From the NCBI GenBank assembly GCA_017419405.1, contig JAFOLH010000001.1, positions 682,001 to 746,000 of the forward strand: DNA of 64,000 nucleotides, given 5' to 3'. Positions 9,740-20,566 of this stretch are shown here, piece after piece. Source of the stretch: Renibacterium sp. (GTDB lineage Bacteria > Actinomycetota > Actinomycetes > Actinomycetales > Micrococcaceae). Both the position numbers and the translations under genes were made by a program. The notes beneath the pieces are model-generated. The model saw nothing but the letters and a program-made list of their open reading frames with translations. It did no database searches and was not told the origin of the DNA. Positions within the stretch are counted from its first letter, which is position 1. Every line of letters begins with the position of its first letter.

Positions 9740-10672
9740 CTATTTGACCGTGAAGGTCTTGTCTTCCAGATACAGCTGAGCGCTCGGATTGTTCGAGTCG
9801 GTGCCGAAAACCTTCAGTTGGTACTTCCCCGAAGGCAGGTCGAGGCTGAAGGCGAAATTGCCGGCTTGGGCAGCGGCCGCAGAGGATGCACTGCCTTTTT
9901 GGGTCAGGCCCGGCACGCCCTGGGCGTCCACGAGGTACAACTCCCATTGCAATGACCCGGAACTCAGCGACGCGCGCCCGCCGATATTGACGGTATTGCT
10001 TTCGAAAACCGCGCCCTGCTGCGGGTCGATGATCCAAATCGGGGCTTGCACGCTGGCATCCCTGGTCAGTGGCCGATCCAGTTTGACTTGGTCGAAGGCG
10101 TTGAAGTCGGTGTGCCCGTCGACCAGCACGGTCACCTGCACGTTCTGGCCCGAATCCACCAGCCCGGCGTTGGAGGCTGCCGCGGTGGCGGTATAGACCA
10201 GTTGCTGGACTGCCAGCTGCGCGGTTTCATTGCTGACTTTTCCGGCGAAGGCATCCGCGGACAGGTCCACCGTGATCGAGGTGCGGCCGGAAACCGAAGC
10301 GGCGATTTTCGAGGCCTTCGACCAAGGCGTCAAATACCTCGGATCCAAGGGCTTGGTGCTGGTCATCAGCTGCAAAGCAGCCCGGATCGGATCATCGCCG
10401 GAGTTGAGCCGGAGGAATTCGCGGTAGAGGAAGCCCTGGTTCGCCGCGCCGAGCCAATACACCGGAACTTTGTTGTTCGCTTGCGCGGTCTCGATCGGCA
10501 ACGGGATCGCGGAGCCGTTCGAGGAATTCGAATTCAGCGGCAGGTTGCTCGCCGGAGTCGTTTGGCTGATTCCGGAGCAGGCGCCGAGCAAGAAGCAGAG
10601 CAAGACCGCGACGACGGCCTGCAGACCGCGACGCTTGCCCTGCCCGGAGCTTATCCCGAAAAACCTGCTAAT
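9740..10672 (-). CDS. GerMN-domain lipoprotein (start codon uncertain, possibly ATT)
   Basis: A secreted lipoprotein of about 310 aa: a basic stretch GKRRGLQAVVAVLLCFLLGAC supplies the signal and lipobox Cys, followed by a Ser/Asn-rich linker, one GerMN domain (VYWLGAANQGFLYREF to GHTDFNAF) and a C-terminal Ig-like Gmad2 domain (IWIIDPQQGAVF to LYLEDKTFTVK). The frame has no ATG or GTG between a TAA at 10682-10684 and the signal. The only TTG (10603) would remove the basic N-region. An AAGGA lies 6 nt before an ATT at 10672, used here as the tentative start. The role is probably at the cell envelope. Confidence 0.75.
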   Translation of the reverse strand: MSRFFGISSGQGKRRGLQAVVAVLLCFLLGACSGISQTTPASNLPLNSNSSNGSAIPLPIETAQANNKVPVYWLGAANQGFLYREFLRLNSGDDPIRAALQLMTSTKPLDPRYLTPWSKASKIAASVSGRTSITVDLSADAFAGKVSNETAQLAVQQLVYTATAAASNAGLVDSGQNVQVTVLVDGHTDFNAFDQVKLDRPLTRDASVQAPIWIIDPQQGAVFESNTVNIGGRASLSSGSLQWELYLVDAQGVPGLTQKGSASSAAAAQAGNFAFSLDLPSGKYQLKVFGTDSNNPSAQLYLEDKTFTVK

Positions 10673-11011
10673 GATGCTTCCTTACGCCAACCGACAAGAT
10701 CCGTGCCCGTCGACGCAGTACGGCTGCCGGTGGATGCCGGGCCCAGCCGAGGGCACCATGACAGCTTGACACAGCAAGGTAGGCGCCGGCTTTGAGATTC
10801 GGCGCCTTCGGCCAACTGCAACCGGATCGAAACAGATCTGATATCAGACTGAGATCTGGACCGGTTTCGCCAAAGCCATGGATGATCCGGAGCCGCTACC
10901 GCATAAGATGAGAGTGACCGGTTGGCTGGTGGCTGCGCGGCAGCTCTGTCCAACCGACCAGCCAAGACATCGTGAATCGGAAGCGAGAATGAAGGCCGAG
11001 CGGCCGGGACC
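10673..11011. other. Divergent intergenic region upstream of phoH
   Basis: 339 bp without a gene. A TAAGAT hexamer at 10904-10909 is a candidate -10 for phoH, giving a leader of about 95 nt. A GGCC-GAGC-GGCC hairpin sits just before the phoH start. A palindromic element lies at 10833-10858 and is listed separately. Confidence 0.4.
10833..10858. promoter_or_regulatory. Palindromic element, possible operator
   Basis: A perfect 12-bp palindrome TCTGATATCAGA (10837-10848) lies inside a wider repeat with 7-bp arms, CAGATCT at 10833-10839 and AGATCTG at 10852-10858. It is 45 bp upstream of the candidate phoH -10. The protein that might bind is unknown. Confidence 0.35.
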
Positions 11012-12040
11012 ATGACCGAACCTAACACTTTCCCACGCACCATCGACGGAATCCGGACCGAAACCATAACCTTCGATTCCACAGAGCAGATGGTCGCGTC
11101 CTTGGGCAGCCAAGATCAAGCCTTGCGCGCCGTGGAGATGCACTTCCCAGGCATCGACTTCCACGCCAGAGGCAACGAGCTCGCAATCTCCGGCCCGGAA
11201 GCCGATGTGCCCAGGATCGTCAGGCTGTTCGCCGAAATCCGTGCCTTGGTGCTGCGGCAGACCGTGATTACGCCGCAAGTCATCGAACAACTTGCCAGCA
11301 TGCTGCGGGCTCAGACGCCGGACCGCCCGGCAGATGTCTTGACCCACAACATCCTGACCAGCCGCGGCCGCACGATCCGGCCGAAGACCCTGAACCAGAA
11401 GAGCTACGTCGACTCCATCGACCGGAACACGATCGTCTTCGGCATCGGACCAGCCGGAACCGGCAAGACCTATTTGGCCATGGCCAAAGCAGTTCAGGCC
11501 CTGCAGCAGAAAGAAGTCAGCCGGATCATCCTGACCCGGCCGGCAGTGGAGGCAGGCGAGCGCCTGGGCTTCCTGCCGGGCACTTTGAACGACAAGATCG
11601 ATCCTTACCTGCGCCCGCTCTACGATGCGCTGCACGACATGATCGATCCGGAGACGATTCCCCGGTTGATGGCCGCGGGCACCATCGAGGTCGCTCCGCT
11701 GGCCTATATGCGCGGGCGGACCCTCAACGATGCGTTCATCATCCTGGACGAAGCGCAGAACACCACTGCGGAACAAATGAAAATGTTCCTGACCCGGCTC
11801 GGTTTCGGATCCAAAATGGTGGTCACCGGCGACGTCACCCAGGTCGATCTGCCCGGCGGGGTCCGTTCCGGGCTCCGCGTCGTGGAGGGAATCCTGACCG
11901 GGATCGACGGCGTCGACTTCGCGCAATTGGAAGCCGCCGATGTGGTTCGGCACCGACTGGTCGGCGACATCGTCAAGGCCTATGCGCTCTGGAGCGAAAC
12001 CGCGGGCACACCGAAAGCGAGCGAACACCATGAGCATTGA
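11012..12040 (+). CDS. phoH: PhoH family ATPase (PhoH-like)
   Basis: The 342-aa protein has an N-terminal region followed by a PhoH ATPase domain with Walker A GIGPAGTGKTYLA (Lys152) and Walker B IILDEAQN. PhoH proteins are RNA-linked P-loop ATPases; this form is encoded with ybeY and era and is thought to take part in rRNA or ribosome maturation. It overlaps ybeY by 11 bp, so translation is probably coupled. Confidence 0.93.
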   Translation: MTEPNTFPRTIDGIRTETITFDSTEQMVASLGSQDQALRAVEMHFPGIDFHARGNELAISGPEADVPRIVRLFAEIRALVLRQTVITPQVIEQLASMLRAQTPDRPADVLTHNILTSRGRTIRPKTLNQKSYVDSIDRNTIVFGIGPAGTGKTYLAMAKAVQALQQKEVSRIILTRPAVEAGERLGFLPGTLNDKIDPYLRPLYDALHDMIDPETIPRLMAAGTIEVAPLAYMRGRTLNDAFIILDEAQNTTAEQMKMFLTRLGFGSKMVVTGDVTQVDLPGGVRSGLRVVEGILTGIDGVDFAQLEAADVVRHRLVGDIVKAYALWSETAGTPKASEHHEH

Positions 12041-12503
12041 AGTCAACAACGAATCGGGCGTCGAATCGCCGGACGAAGAATTGGTGCGGCTGGCGCGTTT
12101 CGTCTTCGAACAACTCCATTTGCACCCGCAAACCGAATTGTCGATCATCCTGGCTGACCGCGAGGCGATGGAGAAATTGCATCTGGAGTGGATGGACGAG
12201 CCCGGGGCCACCGATGTGCTGTCGTTCCCGATGGACGAGTTGCGTCCGGGCACCATCGCCAGGCCGGCCCCGGCCGGTCTGCTCGGCGATATCGTGATCT
12301 GCCCGCAGGTGGCGCAGGAACAGGCGGATGCCGGTGGGCACAGCCTGGAGGACGAATTGCTGCTCCTGGCCACGCACGGTTTGCTGCATCTGCTGGGGTT
12401 CGACCACGAGGAACCGGAAGAAAAGGCAGAGATGTTCGGCCTGCAGCGTCAACTGCTCAGCAGTTTCCTGGGCCGGCCGGCGCCGGCGGAGACCACCACG
12501 TGA
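12030..12503 (+). CDS. ybeY: Endoribonuclease YbeY, rRNA maturation factor
   Basis: A 157-aa UPF0054/YbeY protein with the zinc-binding motif HGLLHLLGFDHEEPEE and the upstream ATDVLSFPMD segment. YbeY processes the 3' end of 16S rRNA. The start ATG 12030 lies inside the end of phoH, and the stop overlaps the GTG of the next gene. The phoH-ybeY-corC-era block is therefore one translationally coupled unit. Confidence 0.95.
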   Translation: MSIEVNNESGVESPDEELVRLARFVFEQLHLHPQTELSIILADREAMEKLHLEWMDEPGATDVLSFPMDELRPGTIARPAPAGLLGDIVICPQVAQEQADAGGHSLEDELLLLATHGLLHLLGFDHEEPEEKAEMFGLQRQLLSSFLGRPAPAETTT

Positions 12504-13837
12504 TCACAGCCGTGCTTTTGGCCATGGCTTTGGTCTTCGTGGCCATTGCGGGAGTGCTGACTGCGGCGGAGGCGGCGTTGAACTTCTTGCCGAGAAACGT
12601 GGCGGAGGCGATCCGGGAGGAACGTGATCCCGGATTGCGGCAACGGCAAACTGCGTTGCGGGCAGTACTGGCGGCATCCGGGGACCATCAGAACGCGCTG
12701 CGTTTTTGGCGCATCTGGTTTGAAACCGCAGCCGCGGTCGCTGTGGCGATGCTGTTTTTGAACCTGATCGACCATCTTTGGCTGGCCGGCCTGCTGGCCA
12801 CCGTGGTGATGGCCGGCGTCGGCTTCGTGCTGGTCGGAGTTTCACCGCGCCAGATCGGCAGGCTGCACGCCCTCGGCGTATTGCGCGGCACCGCCTGGCT
12901 GGTCAGGTTCCTGCGTTTGGTACTCGGGCCGGTGCCGGGATGGTTGATGCGCCTGGGCGGAGCGGTGGCTCCTGGCGCGCCCCGCGTGGAGCAGGACTTC
13001 GTGAGCGAAGAAGAATTCCGCGAGTTCGTGGACCGGGCCAGCGAATCGGACATGATCGAAGATGACGAGGTGGAACTGATCCAGAGCGTCTTCGATTTGG
13101 ACGAGACCTTGGTGCGCGCCGTGATGGTGCCCCGGACCGACATCGTCGGGATTGAACGGGGCGCCACGCTGAAGCAGGCTTTGGCGCTGTTCATCCGCTC
13201 GGGCTATTCCCGGGTCCCGGTGTTCGGCGAGGATACGGACGAGGTTTTGGGCGTGCTGTACCTCAAAGACGTGGTGGCCACCCAGCAGCGGCTTTCCGAA
13301 GGCGGTCGGGAGCCGACCGTGGAGAACTTGGGCCGCCAGGTGCGCTACGTCCCCGAATCGAAGCCGGTGGGGGAGCTGCTCCGCGAGTTGCAATTGGAAT
13401 CGACCCACGTGGCGATCGTGATCGACGAGTACGGCGGCACCGCGGGATTGGTGACCTTGGAAGACCTGATCGAAGAAATCGTGGGCGAGATCGTGGACGA
13501 GTACGACGCCGAAGGTCCTGAGGTCGAAGAACTCGGCCCGAACCGCTACCGGGTGAGTGCGCAGTTGGGCATCGACGACCTCGGCGAACTCTTCGGGCTG
13601 GATCTGGAAGACGACGAGGTCGATACCGTCGGCGGATTGCTCGCGAAGCAGCTGGGCCGGGTGCCGATCGTAGGCAGCCGGGTGACCTTCGACGGGCTGG
13701 AATTGCTCGCCGAGCGGCTGGAAGGCCGGCGGAATCGGGTCAGCCACTTGATTGTCAGCCGCGGGCCGGCGGTCCACACTGAAATTGAACCAAGCGACAA
13801 CGAGGCAGGCAGGGAGCACAACCATGAACGCGACTGA
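12500..13837 (+). CDS. CNNM/CorC family transporter-associated protein (hemolysin-like)
   Basis: The 445-aa product has an N-terminal DUF21/CNNM membrane domain with several helices, a CBS-domain pair (VMVPRTDIVGIERG and STHVAIVIDEYGGTAGLVTLEDLIEEIVGE, quoted in part) and a C-terminal CorC_HlyC domain. This family is linked to magnesium or cobalt efflux. GTG 12500 overlaps the ybeY stop (GTGA) and gives a sensible membrane N-terminus. The 3' end overlaps era by 14 bp. Confidence 0.9.
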   Translation: MITAVLLAMALVFVAIAGVLTAAEAALNFLPRNVAEAIREERDPGLRQRQTALRAVLAASGDHQNALRFWRIWFETAAAVAVAMLFLNLIDHLWLAGLLATVVMAGVGFVLVGVSPRQIGRLHALGVLRGTAWLVRFLRLVLGPVPGWLMRLGGAVAPGAPRVEQDFVSEEEFREFVDRASESDMIEDDEVELIQSVFDLDETLVRAVMVPRTDIVGIERGATLKQALALFIRSGYSRVPVFGEDTDEVLGVLYLKDVVATQQRLSEGGREPTVENLGRQVRYVPESKPVGELLRELQLESTHVAIVIDEYGGTAGLVTLEDLIEEIVGEIVDEYDAEGPEVEELGPNRYRVSAQLGIDDLGELFGLDLEDDEVDTVGGLLAKQLGRVPIVGSRVTFDGLELLAERLEGRRNRVSHLIVSRGPAVHTEIEPSDNEAGREHNHERD

Positions 13838-14756
13838 GGGGTACCGGGCCGGATTCGCGGTACTGGTGGGCCGGCCGAATGCCGGCAAATCGACTTTGAC
13901 CAATGCCCTGGTGGGCCACAAAGTGGCCATCACCTCGGCGAAGCCGCAGACCACCCGGCACACGATCCGCGGCATTGTGCATCGCGAGGATTTCCAGTTG
14001 ATCCTGGTGGACACGCCCGGCCTGCACCGGCCCAGGACTCTGCTGGGCCAACGGCTGAACGACCTGGTCGCCGGAACGCTGTCCGAGGTCGATGCGATCG
14101 GATTCTGCCTCCCGGCGAATGAGAAGATCGGTCCGGGCGACCGCTTCATCGCGGCCCAGTTGGCCCAGGTCGGCCGCAAGCCCGTGATCGCCCTGGTCAC
14201 CAAAACCGACACGGTCTCCAAGGAACAGCTGGCGCAACAGCTGCTCGCGGTCAGCGAACTGGGCCGGGAAGCGCTCGGTGGCGAAGGCTTCGCCGACGTG
14301 GTGCCGGTCTCGGCGGTGAAAGACCACCAGGTCGGCATCGTCGCCGAAGTGCTGGCATCGCATTTGCCGGTGTCACCGGCGTTGTACCCGGACGGCGAGT
14401 TGACCGATGAGCCGGAAGCCGTGATGGTCGCCGAGCTGGTCCGGGAAGCGGCGCTCGAAGGCGTCCGGGACGAGATGCCGCATTCTTTGGCCGTGGTGGT
14501 GGAGGAGATTCTGCCCCGGGAAGGCCGCAGCGAGGACAAACCTCTGCTGGACGTCCGGGTGAACCTGTACGTGGAACGGCCGTCGCAAAAGGCGATCATC
14601 ATCGGCAAAGGCGGCGCGCGGCTGCGCGACGTCGGCACCAAGGCCCGGCAGGGCATCGAGGCGCTGCTCGGCACGAGGGTGTACCTGGACTTGCACGTCA
14701 AGGTCGCCAAAGACTGGCAGCGGGATCCCAAACAGCTGGTCAAACTGGGTTTCTGA
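13824..14756 (+). CDS. era: GTPase Era, 30S subunit assembly factor
   Basis: A 310-aa Era protein: G1 GRPNAGKST, G2 region KPQTTRHTIRG, G3 DTPGL, and the G4 motif as TKTD instead of NKxD, as is common in actinobacteria. The C-terminal KH domain (KAIIIGKGGARLRDVG) binds the 3' end of 16S rRNA. The start ATG 13824 lies within the end of the corC-like gene. It completes the ribosome-assembly block with phoH and ybeY. Confidence 0.96.
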   Translation: MNATEGYRAGFAVLVGRPNAGKSTLTNALVGHKVAITSAKPQTTRHTIRGIVHREDFQLILVDTPGLHRPRTLLGQRLNDLVAGTLSEVDAIGFCLPANEKIGPGDRFIAAQLAQVGRKPVIALVTKTDTVSKEQLAQQLLAVSELGREALGGEGFADVVPVSAVKDHQVGIVAEVLASHLPVSPALYPDGELTDEPEAVMVAELVREAALEGVRDEMPHSLAVVVEEILPREGRSEDKPLLDVRVNLYVERPSQKAIIIGKGGARLRDVGTKARQGIEALLGTRVYLDLHVKVAKDWQRDPKQLVKLGF

Positions 14757-14908
14757 GCTTCCGGGGAGGGCAGTCCGGGCAGCGGGCTGTTGCCGGGCTG
14801 TTGCAATCCGCACAGCGAGTTCCTAGTGCCCAGATCAGGTTTGCAGAGGCAATCAGTCTGCTCGGCGCGTAGAATAAACGGGTTCTGTACCCGATGAAAG
14901 GTTGCTGC

Positions 14909-16450
14909 ATGAGCGGTCGCCGAGTTGACGGAGGCAATGGCGCCTCGAGAAAGCGCCTCCCCGAATCCTTCGGCGAAAGCGATGCCATCCGGCCGCGGCA
15001 CTTGCGTGCCCGACGGCGGTCTCCGCTCTGGTTGAAGATCTCCGCCGGATTGGTCAGCCTGGCTCTGGTTGCCGGAATCGGTTTGGCCGGCGTGCTGTTC
15101 CTGCGCTTCCAGGGCAACATCAAGGGGGAACAGCTCAATGCCGGTTTGGACGGCAATTCCGCCCCGGTCGCGGACGACAACCGCGATGCGATCCAGATCT
15201 TGATCATGGGCACGGATACCCGTTCCGGCAAAGATGCCAGCTACGGCAGCGAGGATGATTCTTCCGGTTACGGAAACTCGGATGTGATGATCCTGATGAA
15301 TCTCTCGGCGGACCGGAAACGGGTCTCCATGGTGAGCTTCCCGCGCGATCTGATGGTCCCGTTCCCCGGCTGCAAAGATGCCAAGACCGGGCAGATCTTC
15401 CCGGCCCAGAAAGCCATCCAACTGAACTCGGCGTTGAGCATGGCCGGGCCAGGATGCACGGTGGAGACGATCAACAAATTCACCGGACTGACCATCGACC
15501 ACTTCATGATGGCCGATTTCACCGCGGTCAAGGACCTCACCACTGCCTTGGGCGGAGTCGATGTCTGCGTGGACCTTCCGGTCGTCGATCAGGCCTCCGG
15601 GCTGAATCTTCCGGCCGGCACCTCGAGCATTTCCGGTGACCAGGCACTGGCTTTCCTCCGCACCCGGCATGCCTTCGGCGACGGCAGCGACTTGGACCGG
15701 ATCCAGTCGCAGCAGGCTTTCCTGGCCTCGATGACCCGGAAGATCAAGTCCGAAGGCACCTTGGCGAATGTTCCGAAGCTGCTGCAGATCGCGGACATCG
15801 TCACCAGCAATCTGACCGTTGACCAGGGCCTTTCCAATGCACCTGCGCTGATCGCCATGGCGAACCGGCTCAAAGACGTGGACCTGGCCAAAGTGGCGTT
15901 CGTGACGGTTCCGAACGAGGCCTACGCTCTGGACCCCAACCGGGTGCAGCTCAAACCCGAAGCCAACCAGCTTTTCGCGGCGCTGCAGGCGGACGCCGAT
16001 CTGACCCAGCCCGCGCCGCCGAGCAGCACGGCGCCGCCGGCCACGGCGAACAGCCAGCCGCCGGCCCAGCCGGCCTTCGACCGGTCGCTGCAACCGGTGA
16101 TCGTCAGCAACGCTTCCGGGCTGGCCGCCCGCGGAGCCGAACTGCAGCAGAACCTGGTGTCCGCCGGCTACACCGATGCGGTGCGCAACGATTCGGTGGC
16201 GGTCCAGCCGACGACCCAATTGCTGTACGGCCGCGATTTCGCGGACGTGGCCCAGGACATCGCCGCGAAATACGGCATTCCGAGCAGTGCGCTGGTTTCC
16301 GCACCGGCGCTGGCCGGGGTGCAGTTGGTGATCGGGCAGGACTTCGTCTCCGGTACCGCCTATGGGCAGGTGTCGGTGCCGAGCGACCTTCAGGTCAATA
16401 CTGCGCAGCAGCCGACGCAATGCCGGCAAGTGACCAACTCCGGCGGCTGA
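14909..16450 (+). CDS. LytR-CpsA-Psr (LCP) family protein
   Basis: The product is 513 aa: a basic cytoplasmic N-terminus, one membrane helix (LVSLALVAGIGLAGVLFL) and an extracellular LCP domain with MGTDTRSG, SFPRDLMVPF and the Arg-rich RTRHAFGDGSDLDRIQSQQ. A Pro/Ala/Ser-rich linker and a C-terminal LytR_C domain follow. LCP enzymes attach polymers such as arabinogalactan-like or teichoic glycans to peptidoglycan. ATG 14909 is preferred over the in-frame ATG 14894 because GAAAGG lies about 7 nt before it. A TAGAAT about 35 bp upstream may be the -10. Confidence 0.92.
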   Translation: MSGRRVDGGNGASRKRLPESFGESDAIRPRHLRARRRSPLWLKISAGLVSLALVAGIGLAGVLFLRFQGNIKGEQLNAGLDGNSAPVADDNRDAIQILIMGTDTRSGKDASYGSEDDSSGYGNSDVMILMNLSADRKRVSMVSFPRDLMVPFPGCKDAKTGQIFPAQKAIQLNSALSMAGPGCTVETINKFTGLTIDHFMMADFTAVKDLTTALGGVDVCVDLPVVDQASGLNLPAGTSSISGDQALAFLRTRHAFGDGSDLDRIQSQQAFLASMTRKIKSEGTLANVPKLLQIADIVTSNLTVDQGLSNAPALIAMANRLKDVDLAKVAFVTVPNEAYALDPNRVQLKPEANQLFAALQADADLTQPAPPSSTAPPATANSQPPAQPAFDRSLQPVIVSNASGLAARGAELQQNLVSAGYTDAVRNDSVAVQPTTQLLYGRDFADVAQDIAAKYGIPSSALVSAPALAGVQLVIGQDFVSGTAYGQVSVPSDLQVNTAQQPTQCRQVTNSGG

Positions 16451-16541
16451 CCGGCGAAGCGGAGTTTCACCGCAAACTGCTTGCCGCAGCCACGGCTCGG
16501 CCCGGGCGATCGAGCCGAGCCGCGGCCTGGTCGGGCTTCGA

Positions 16542-18500
16542 TTACCAGATGCTGACCCGTTCCGCCGGATCCAGCCAAAGCCCATCACCGGGAGCGGTGC
16601 CGAATTCCTGGTGGAACTCCGGCAGGTTCTTCACCACCTGGTTGCAACGCCAGCTGGCCGGCGAGTGCGGGTCGATTGCAATCCGTTTGACCGCGTCTTC
16701 CGGCCGATTTTTGCTCTGCCAGCAGGATGCCCAGGCGAAGTAGAACCGCCGGGCTCCGGAAAGCCCGTCGATTTCCGGAGCGGCCTGGCCGGCCAAAGCC
16801 AATTGCCAAGCCTTGTAGCCGATGCTCAATCCGCCCAGATCCCCGATGTTCTCGCCAAGCGTGAGCTTGCCGTTGACCCGTTCCTCCGGAGCCGCGATCG
16901 GGCTCAGCGCATCGTACTGCGCCACGAGTTTCGCGGTGCGCTCCTCGAAGGCCGCCCGATCCTGATCGGTCCACCAGTTGCTGAGCGCCCCGTCGCCGTC
17001 GTACTGCGATCCCTGGTCGTCGAAGCCATGACCGATTTCGTGCCCGATCACCGCGCCGATACCGCCGAAATTCGCCGCGTCGTCGGCCGCTGCGTCGAAG
17101 AACGGCGGCTGCAGAATCGCCGCCGGGAAGACGATTTCGTTCATCGTGGGGTTGTAGTAGGCGTTGACGGTCTGCGGCGTCATGAGCCATTCCGTGCGGT
17201 CGATCGGTTGGCCGATCCGGGCGAGTTGCCGGGCCAGCTCGAACGCTTCGGCGCGGGCCAGATTGCCCAGCACGTCGTCAGCGGAGATCTCCAGGCCGGA
17301 GTAATCCCGCCAGACGTCCGGATAGCCGATTTTCGGCACGAACTTGGCGAGCTTTTCCAGTGCCTTCGCCTTGGTGGCTTCGCTCATCCAGTCCAGGGCC
17401 CGGATCGATTGCCGGTAGGCCTCGATCAATCCGGCGACGAGCTTCTCCATCTTGGCTTTGTGCTCCGGGGGAAAATGCTTGGCCACGTAGAGTTGGCCGA
17501 CGGCTTCGCCCAAGGCGCCTTCGACCAGCGCGGTACCGCGCTTCCAGCGTTCTTTGTTCTCCGTGGTGCCGCTGAGCACGGTTCCGTAGAAGGCGAAGTC
17601 TTCGGCGACGAAGTCTTCGGCCAGGTAGGGGGCAGCCGAGGACGCCACGCGCATGGCCAGCCAGTCCTGCCACTCTCGCAATGGACGTTCGGCGAGCAGT
17701 TGTGCCGCGGTGCGGAAGAAATCCGGTGTCGCCACGATGATTTCGGCAGTCTGCGCCTCGCTGGCGCCCAACTCGTCGAGCCACGGCGCCAGGGGCGGGA
17801 ACAGTTCGAGCGCTGCCTGCCGGGTCAGCAGGTTGTAGCGTTTTTGCGGGTCCCGCAAGGTGACTTTGTCCCAATGGCCGGCAGCCAGCGCAGTTTCCAG
17901 GTCGAATACCCGGCTCGCGGCCTGCTCGGCGTCGGGCCGTCCGGCCAACTCCAGCATCCGGGCGATATGGTTCCGGTACCCGCTGCGGATGTCCGCGGAT
18001 TTGTCCTCGCGGTAATAGGCCTCGTCCGGCAGGCCGAGGCCGCTTTGCTGGATCTGGAACAGATAGCGGCTCGGGTCGCCCGGATCGTTGTAGACGTAGA
18101 AGCCGATCAGGCCGGCGGTGCCGCGGCCCTGCAGCTTTGCCAGCAGTCTGATGAACTGGTCCGCGTCCGCAGTGGCGTAGACCGCTTCCAAGGTCGCCCG
18201 GATCGGTTCGATGCCGGCCGCATTGATCTGATCCTCAGCCATGAAACTGGCGTAGAGATCACCGATCTTCTTCGCCAGCGGATCGTGCTGCGCCTCGGCT
18301 GCGGTCTCGATGATGTCGCGGACCGCGGCTTCGGAGCTGTCCCGCAAGCTGATGAAGGAACCGATCGAGGCACGGTCGGCCGGAATTTCGTTCTGTTCGA
18401 ACCAGCGGCCGTTCACGTGCATGAACAGATCGTCCTGGGGTCGGAACTCTGCCGCAAAACTGCTCTGGTCGATTCCTGATGCTGTGCCTGACGGCGCCAT
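16542..18500 (-). CDS. M13 family metalloendopeptidase (neprilysin-like)
   Basis: The 652-aa M13 peptidase carries the zinc motif HEIGH (residues 487-491), the third ligand region ENIGDLGG and the substrate-binding NAYYNP motif. No signal peptide or membrane anchor is visible, so a cytoplasmic location is likely. The family's usual C-terminal CxxW reads VSIW here. ATG 18500 follows an AAGGGA site by 7 nt; the frame stays open to a GTG at 18551. Divergent from leuA. Confidence 0.93.
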   Translation of the reverse strand: MAPSGTASGIDQSSFAAEFRPQDDLFMHVNGRWFEQNEIPADRASIGSFISLRDSSEAAVRDIIETAAEAQHDPLAKKIGDLYASFMAEDQINAAGIEPIRATLEAVYATADADQFIRLLAKLQGRGTAGLIGFYVYNDPGDPSRYLFQIQQSGLGLPDEAYYREDKSADIRSGYRNHIARMLELAGRPDAEQAASRVFDLETALAAGHWDKVTLRDPQKRYNLLTRQAALELFPPLAPWLDELGASEAQTAEIIVATPDFFRTAAQLLAERPLREWQDWLAMRVASSAAPYLAEDFVAEDFAFYGTVLSGTTENKERWKRGTALVEGALGEAVGQLYVAKHFPPEHKAKMEKLVAGLIEAYRQSIRALDWMSEATKAKALEKLAKFVPKIGYPDVWRDYSGLEISADDVLGNLARAEAFELARQLARIGQPIDRTEWLMTPQTVNAYYNPTMNEIVFPAAILQPPFFDAAADDAANFGGIGAVIGHEIGHGFDDQGSQYDGDGALSNWWTDQDRAAFEERTAKLVAQYDALSPIAAPEERVNGKLTLGENIGDLGGLSIGYKAWQLALAGQAAPEIDGLSGARRFYFAWASCWQSKNRPEDAVKRIAIDPHSPASWRCNQVVKNLPEFHQEFGTAPGDGLWLDPAERVSIW

Positions 18501-18590
18501 AGATGCTTCCCTTGATCGCGGTTGACGGACGGAAGAACCGCTTGCTGACACGGTTCACCCTCATCCTATTCGCCATGCTAGGCTACTTCC

Positions 18591-18619
18591 GTGCGCGCTG
18601 GAATCCTTCTTCTTAGCTG

Positions 18620-18644
<25 letters not shown>
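18591..18644 (+). CDS. leuL: leu operon leader peptide
   Basis: A 17-codon frame starting with GTG encodes MRAGILLLSCRGEAKAR, with three consecutive CTT leucine codons (18606-18614). There is no Shine-Dalgarno. A TAGGCT hexamer (18579-18584) ends 6 bp before the GTG, so the mRNA probably begins at the start codon. The stop codon lies inside the 5' half of the long hairpin preceding leuA. Leucine-rich leader peptides ahead of leuA are a known attenuation device in actinobacteria; the assignment here is inferred from codon content and position. Confidence 0.8.
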
Positions 18645-20501
<1,857 letters not shown>

Positions 20502-20566
20502 TTCCAAGCCGCGGGACTCCGCCTGTCGGCTCGGTATTGCGGCTGCCGGGGTGAGAGAATGGACGG

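Noticed and set aside
12842-16588. Very long open frame on the minus strand (over 1,200 codons)
   Set aside because: It is antisense to the corC-like, era and LCP genes. Its product is rich in His, Arg, Gln and Gly with no recognisable domain, a result of GC-rich codon bias on the opposite strand.
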